From NCBI GenBank assembly GCA_021298875.1, contig JAJTHJ010000323.1, positions 1 through 7,766 on the forward strand: a stretch of 7,766 nt of DNA. The letters are read 5' to 3'. The DNA comes from Burkholderiales bacterium. GTDB lineage: Bacteria; Pseudomonadota; Gammaproteobacteria; Burkholderiales; Burkholderiaceae_F. The position numbers and the translations under genes are program-made. Below the pieces are notes generated by a model. It was not told the origin of the DNA. It did not search any database and saw only the letters and a program-made list of their open reading frames with translations. Shown here piece after piece: positions 5,329 through 7,766 of this stretch; positions within the stretch are counted from its first letter, which is position 1; each line of letters opens with the position of its first letter.

Positions 5329-6255
5329 GTGCCAGCCCCCGCGCTCACCCTCGACGCCCTGCAACTGGTGGACGCCATCGCCCGCCGCGGCAGCTTTGCA
5401 GCAGCAGCCAAGGAGCTGGGCCGCGTGCCTTCGGCGGTCACCTACGCGGTGCGCCGGCTGGAGGACGATCTCGACGTACTGCTGTTCGACCGCCGCAGCT
5501 ACCGCGCGCGGCTGACCCCCGCCGGCGCAGAGCTGCTGCGCGAGGGCCGCCACCTGCTCGCCGGCGCCGACGACCTGGCGCGCCGCGTGCGGCGCTTTGC
5601 CAAGGGTTGGGAGCAGGAGCTGCGCATCGCGCTGGACGCCATCGTGCCCTTCGAGCGGCTGCTGCCGCTGCTGGCGCGCTTTTGCGAGGCCGCGCCCACG
5701 CAACTGCGCATCACGCACGAGGTGCTGGGCGGCACCTGGGACGCGCTAGTCGCGGGCCGCGCCGATCTCGCCATCGGTGCGCCCGAGCAGGGGCCGGAGC
5801 AAGCCCGCCTCGGCGCGGGCTACCGGACGCTGTTGCTCGGCCGCGTGCAATTCGTCTTCGCGATTGCACCCAAGCACCCGCTCGCCGGGCTGCCCGAGCC
5901 GCTGCCGCTGGCAGAGTTACGACGGCTGCGGCAGATCGTCGTCGGCGACACCTCGCAGCACTTGGCGCCGCGCACCGCCGGGCTGCTCGGCGTGCCCGAC
6001 GTGCTGACGGTGCCGACGATAGAAGCGAAGATCGCCGCCCAGATCGCCGGGCTGGGCGTGGGCTTCGTGCCCGAACCCCTGGCGCGCGCCGCGATCGCCG
6101 CCGGACAACTCGTCGTCAAGCGCACCGAGCACGCCCGCGGCGGGCAGACCTCGCCGCTGCACGTGGCCTGGCGCACCGACGCACGCGGCAAGGCGCTCGA
6201 CTGGTGGCTGGAAGAGTTGAAGCGGCCCGAAGTGCAACGGGCGCTGGTCGAATGA
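5329..6255 (+). CDS. LysR-family transcriptional regulator, YhaJ-like
   Basis: A 308-residue LysR-type regulator. The winged helix-turn-helix occupies about residues 7-64, and the run RGSFAAAAKELGRVPSAVTYAVRRLEDDLDVLLFDR closely resembles E. coli YhaJ as I recall it. An effector-binding domain follows (about 92-300), with EVLGGTWDALVAGRADLAIGAP matching the same subgroup. The GTG at 5329 is the only sensible start: an in-frame stop lies at 5293 and no other initiation codon intervenes. No Shine-Dalgarno is visible; a small palindrome sits there instead. In E. coli, YhaJ activates yhaK (pirin) and yqjF (DoxX) in response to aromatic or quinone-type compounds. Here pirin and DoxX genes are divergent from the regulator, so it very probably controls them. 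Its stop overlaps the ATG of gluQ in an ATGA junction, suggesting co-transcription. Confidence 0.93.
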   Translation: MPAPALTLDALQLVDAIARRGSFAAAAKELGRVPSAVTYAVRRLEDDLDVLLFDRRSYRARLTPAGAELLREGRHLLAGADDLARRVRRFAKGWEQELRIALDAIVPFERLLPLLARFCEAAPTQLRITHEVLGGTWDALVAGRADLAIGAPEQGPEQARLGAGYRTLLLGRVQFVFAIAPKHPLAGLPEPLPLAELRRLRQIVVGDTSQHLAPRTAGLLGVPDVLTVPTIEAKIAAQIAGLGVGFVPEPLARAAIAAGQLVVKRTEHARGGQTSPLHVAWRTDARGKALDWWLEELKRPEVQRALVE

Positions 6256-7151
6256 GCTACCGCGGTCGCTTTGCGCCCTCGCCCACCGGGCCGTTGCATT
6301 TGGGGTCGCTGGTGGCCGCGCTCGCCAGTTGGCTCGACGCGCGGGCGCACGGCGGCGTGTGGCTGGTGCGGATCGAAGACCTCGATCCGCCGCGCGAAGT
6401 GCCCGGCGCGGCACAAGACATCCTGGCGACACTGGCTCGGCTGGGCATGGTGTCGGACGAGCCGGTGCTGTTCCAGAGCACGCGCGGCGCGGCCTACGAG
6501 CCGGCTTTCGAGCGTCTGCGCGCGGCGGAGCTCGTCTACGGCTGCGCCTGCTCGCGCAAGGAGATCGAGGACGCCATCGCGCAACGCTCCGGCTGGCCGG
6601 CCGGCGTCTACCCCGGCACCTGCAGCGAGCGGCCGTCGGCGCCGGCGGATGTGCGGGCGTGGCGGCTGCGCGTCACCGACAAGCCGATCGCCTTTACCGA
6701 CCGCCACGCCGGGCGTTACGAGCAGGACGTGGCACGCGAGGTGGGCGATTTCGTGCTGCGCCGGGCCGACGGGCTGTGGGCCTACCAGCTGGCAGTCGTC
6801 GTGGACGACGCCGCGCAGGAAGTCACCGACGTAGTTCGCGGCGCCGACCTGCTCGACAACACCCCGCGCCAGATCGTTTTGCAACGCGCGCTGGGTCTGC
6901 CGACACCCCGCTATCTGCATGTGCGTGTGGTCGTCAACGCGCTGGGCGAGAAGCTCTCCAAGCAAACCGGCGCGCGGGCGCTCGACACCGCCGCGCCGCT
7001 GGCGGAACTCGAGCGCGCCGCCGCGCACTTGCGCCTGCCGCGCGTGGGTGCGGACTCGGTGCCGGCGTTTCTGCGCGCGTCCACCGCGCTCTGGGCCGAG
7101 CGGCATGCCCCCGCCGATACAATGCCCGCAGGAGATGCCCGCCATGGCTGA
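6252..7151 (+). CDS. gluQ: Glutamyl-Q tRNA(Asp) synthetase (GluQ-RS)
   Basis: A 299-residue paralogue of the catalytic core of glutamyl-tRNA synthetase, lacking the anticodon-binding domain. It activates glutamate and attaches it to the queuosine base of tRNA-Asp. The ATP-binding class I signature is FAPSPTGPLHLGSL (about 7-20), and RIEDLDPPRE (40-49) follows as in the family. The zinc site characteristic of the family is complete: Cys98, Cys100, Tyr120 and Cys124 in CACSRKEIE...GVYPGTC. The KMSKS counterpart is KLSKQ (234-238). The length agrees with known GluQ-RS. The ATG at 6252 overlaps the LysR stop by four bases, which supports this start over the open frame upstream. The 3' end overlaps the next gene by 8 bp. 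In many gammaproteobacteria gluQ sits beside dksA, which is not seen here. Confidence 0.95.
   Translation: MSYRGRFAPSPTGPLHLGSLVAALASWLDARAHGGVWLVRIEDLDPPREVPGAAQDILATLARLGMVSDEPVLFQSTRGAAYEPAFERLRAAELVYGCACSRKEIEDAIAQRSGWPAGVYPGTCSERPSAPADVRAWRLRVTDKPIAFTDRHAGRYEQDVAREVGDFVLRRADGLWAYQLAVVVDDAAQEVTDVVRGADLLDNTPRQIVLQRALGLPTPRYLHVRVVVNALGEKLSKQTGARALDTAAPLAELERAAAHLRLPRVGADSVPAFLRASTALWAERHAPADTMPAGDARHG
7118..7123 (+). promoter_or_regulatory. Possible -10 element inside gluQ for the CoA-binding gene
   Basis: TACAAT differs from the sigma-70 consensus by one base and lies 20 bases before the ATG at 7144, which would give a leader of about 14 bases containing the AGGAG. No good -35 element is found at 16-18 bases upstream. 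It might provide independent transcription of the last gene. Confidence 0.25.
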
Positions 7152-7629
7152 CGACACCGACATCCCGACCCTGCGCCGCATCCTGCACGAGAATCGCCGC
7201 ATCGCCGTGGTCGGCATCAGCGCCGAGTGGCACCGGCCCAGCTACTTCGTCGGCAAGTATCTGCTGGAGCACGGCTACACGATGGTCCCGGTCAACCCGA
7301 AGTACGCGAGCGTGCTCGGCCAGCCCTGCTACCCCGACCTAGCCGCCGCGCGCGCGTCGGGGCCGATCGACATGGTGGATTGCTTTCGCAAGAGCGAGGA
7401 CATCGTGCCGCTGGCGCAGCAGGCCATCGCCATCGGCGCACGCTGCCTGTGGATGCAGCTGGGCGTGCGCAACGCACAAGCCGCCGCGCTCGCCCGCGCC
7501 GCCGGACTCGACGTCGTGCAAGACCGCTGCGTGAAGATCGAACACGGGCGCCTGTTCGGTGGGTTGAACTGGGCCGGTGTGAACACGCGCGTGATCTCGG
7601 CCAAGCGGCCACGGCAGCTGGCGTATTGA
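7144..7629 (+). CDS. CoA-binding domain protein, YccU-like
   Basis: A 161-residue cytoplasmic protein of the CoA_binding_2 family (E. coli YccU relatives), a single Rossmann-like domain related to the nucleotide/CoA-binding part of succinyl-CoA synthetase. IAVVGISAEWHRPSYFVGKYLLEHGY (about 20-45) carries the glycine-containing phosphate loop. It is followed by VPVNPKYASVLGQPCYPDL, IDMVDCFRKSEDI and the strongly conserved AIAIGARCLWMQLGV, then DVVQDRCVKIEH. AGGAG at 7130-7134 with nine-base spacing supports the ATG at 7144; an in-frame ATG at 7135 touches the Shine-Dalgarno and is unlikely. It overlaps gluQ by 8 bp. The C-terminus extends about 25 residues beyond the usual short YccU form. No precise cellular role is established for the family. 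A large inverted repeat starts four bases after the stop. Confidence 0.9.
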   Translation: MADDTDIPTLRRILHENRRIAVVGISAEWHRPSYFVGKYLLEHGYTMVPVNPKYASVLGQPCYPDLAAARASGPIDMVDCFRKSEDIVPLAQQAIAIGARCLWMQLGVRNAQAAALARAAGLDVVQDRCVKIEHGRLFGGLNWAGVNTRVISAKRPRQLAY

Positions 7630-7633
7630 GGCT

Positions 7634-7722
7634 CGTGATCCGTGATCGGCGATCCGTGATCCGTTGACCATCACGCAGCGAGCTCCGCACCACGGATCAC
7701 GGATCGCCGATCACGGATCACG
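7634..7722. repeat. 31-bp perfect inverted repeat made of GATC heptamers
   Basis: The arm at 7634-7664 is the exact reverse complement of 7692-7722, with a 27-base spacer. The left arm reads as four heptamers: GATCCGT at 7637, GATCGGC at 7644, GATCCGT at 7651 and GATCCGT at 7658. The one variant unit is mirrored exactly in the right arm. Starting four bases after the stop at 7629, it would form a very stable RNA hairpin at the 3' end of the transcript. No T-tract follows, so it is not a classical terminator, but it could protect or punctuate the message. Confidence 0.9.
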
Positions 7723-7766
7723 GATCACGGATCACGGATCACGGATCACGGATCACGGATCACGGA
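7711..7766. repeat. Pure tandem array of the TCACGGA heptamer, running off the window
   Basis: Eight exact copies of TCACGGA occupy 7711 to the last base, and the array continues beyond the window. On the opposite strand the unit reads as rotated GATCCGT, the same heptamer as in the left arm of the inverted repeat and related to the GATCGGY array at 280-307. Absolute uniformity suggests recent expansion by slippage. Confidence 0.95.

Noticed and set aside
5820..7217. Long minus-strand open frame (465 codons) opposite the LysR and gluQ genes
   Set aside because: It is antisense to two well-supported genes, its composition is arginine/alanine-rich as expected from GC-rich shadows, and it shows no recognisable domain.
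7634..7722. Rho-independent terminator after the CoA-binding gene
   Set aside because: The stem is far longer than usual, the loop is 27 bases and no T-tract follows on either strand. Described as an inverted repeat instead.
7634..7766. Possible CRISPR array at the right edge
   Set aside because: The repeats are 7 bp and contiguous with no spacers, and no cas genes are present.

Overview
The window is GC-rich, densely coding bacterial chromosome. The protein repertoire (MogA, GluQ-RS, a YhaJ-type LysR regulator, a pirin and a DoxX protein) and the short heptameric tandem repeats between genes suggest a proteobacterium, most likely a beta- or high-GC gammaproteobacterium. This is inferred from recalled family resemblance, because no database search was possible. 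I see no rRNA, tRNA, CRISPR array or transposase, and no gene-free stretch longer than about 170 bases.

Layout. (1) Positions 1-302 hold the 3' end of mogA (molybdenum cofactor synthesis). Its last codons and stop lie inside a GATCGGY heptamer array. A second array, of TTTCACN units, runs almost up to the start of a serine esterase of the phospholipase/carboxylesterase family (363-1022). (2) An AraC-family regulator (minus strand, ending at 1012) meets the esterase tail to tail with an 11-bp overlap. It is divergent from a Tat-signal-bearing intradiol ring-cleavage dioxygenase (2042-2725) and a tightly linked NAD(P)-binding Rossmann protein (to 3388). This looks like a small regulator plus aromatic-oxidation cassette. 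(3) A minus-strand operon, pirin then DoxX then WrbA/flavodoxin-like protein (5160 down to 3399), is divergent from a LysR regulator closely resembling E. coli YhaJ (5329-6255). In E. coli, YhaJ controls yhaK (pirin) and yqjF (DoxX), so the parts of a quinone/aromatic-compound response appear gathered here in one locus. (4) The LysR gene overlaps gluQ (tRNA-Asp modification) by 4 bp, and gluQ overlaps a YccU-like CoA-binding protein gene by 8 bp. (5) The window ends in a 31-bp perfect inverted repeat built of the same GATC heptamers, followed by a pure 7-bp tandem array that runs off the edge.

The most unusual observations are: the shared GATCSGY heptamer family at both ends, including the mirrored 31-bp arms; the absence of any normal start codon for the DoxX gene, with a well-spaced Shine-Dalgarno pointing to ACG; and the clustered YhaJ/pirin/DoxX/flavodoxin locus with strong dyads in its divergent control region. 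I found no convincing evidence of a wholly undescribed multi-gene system.
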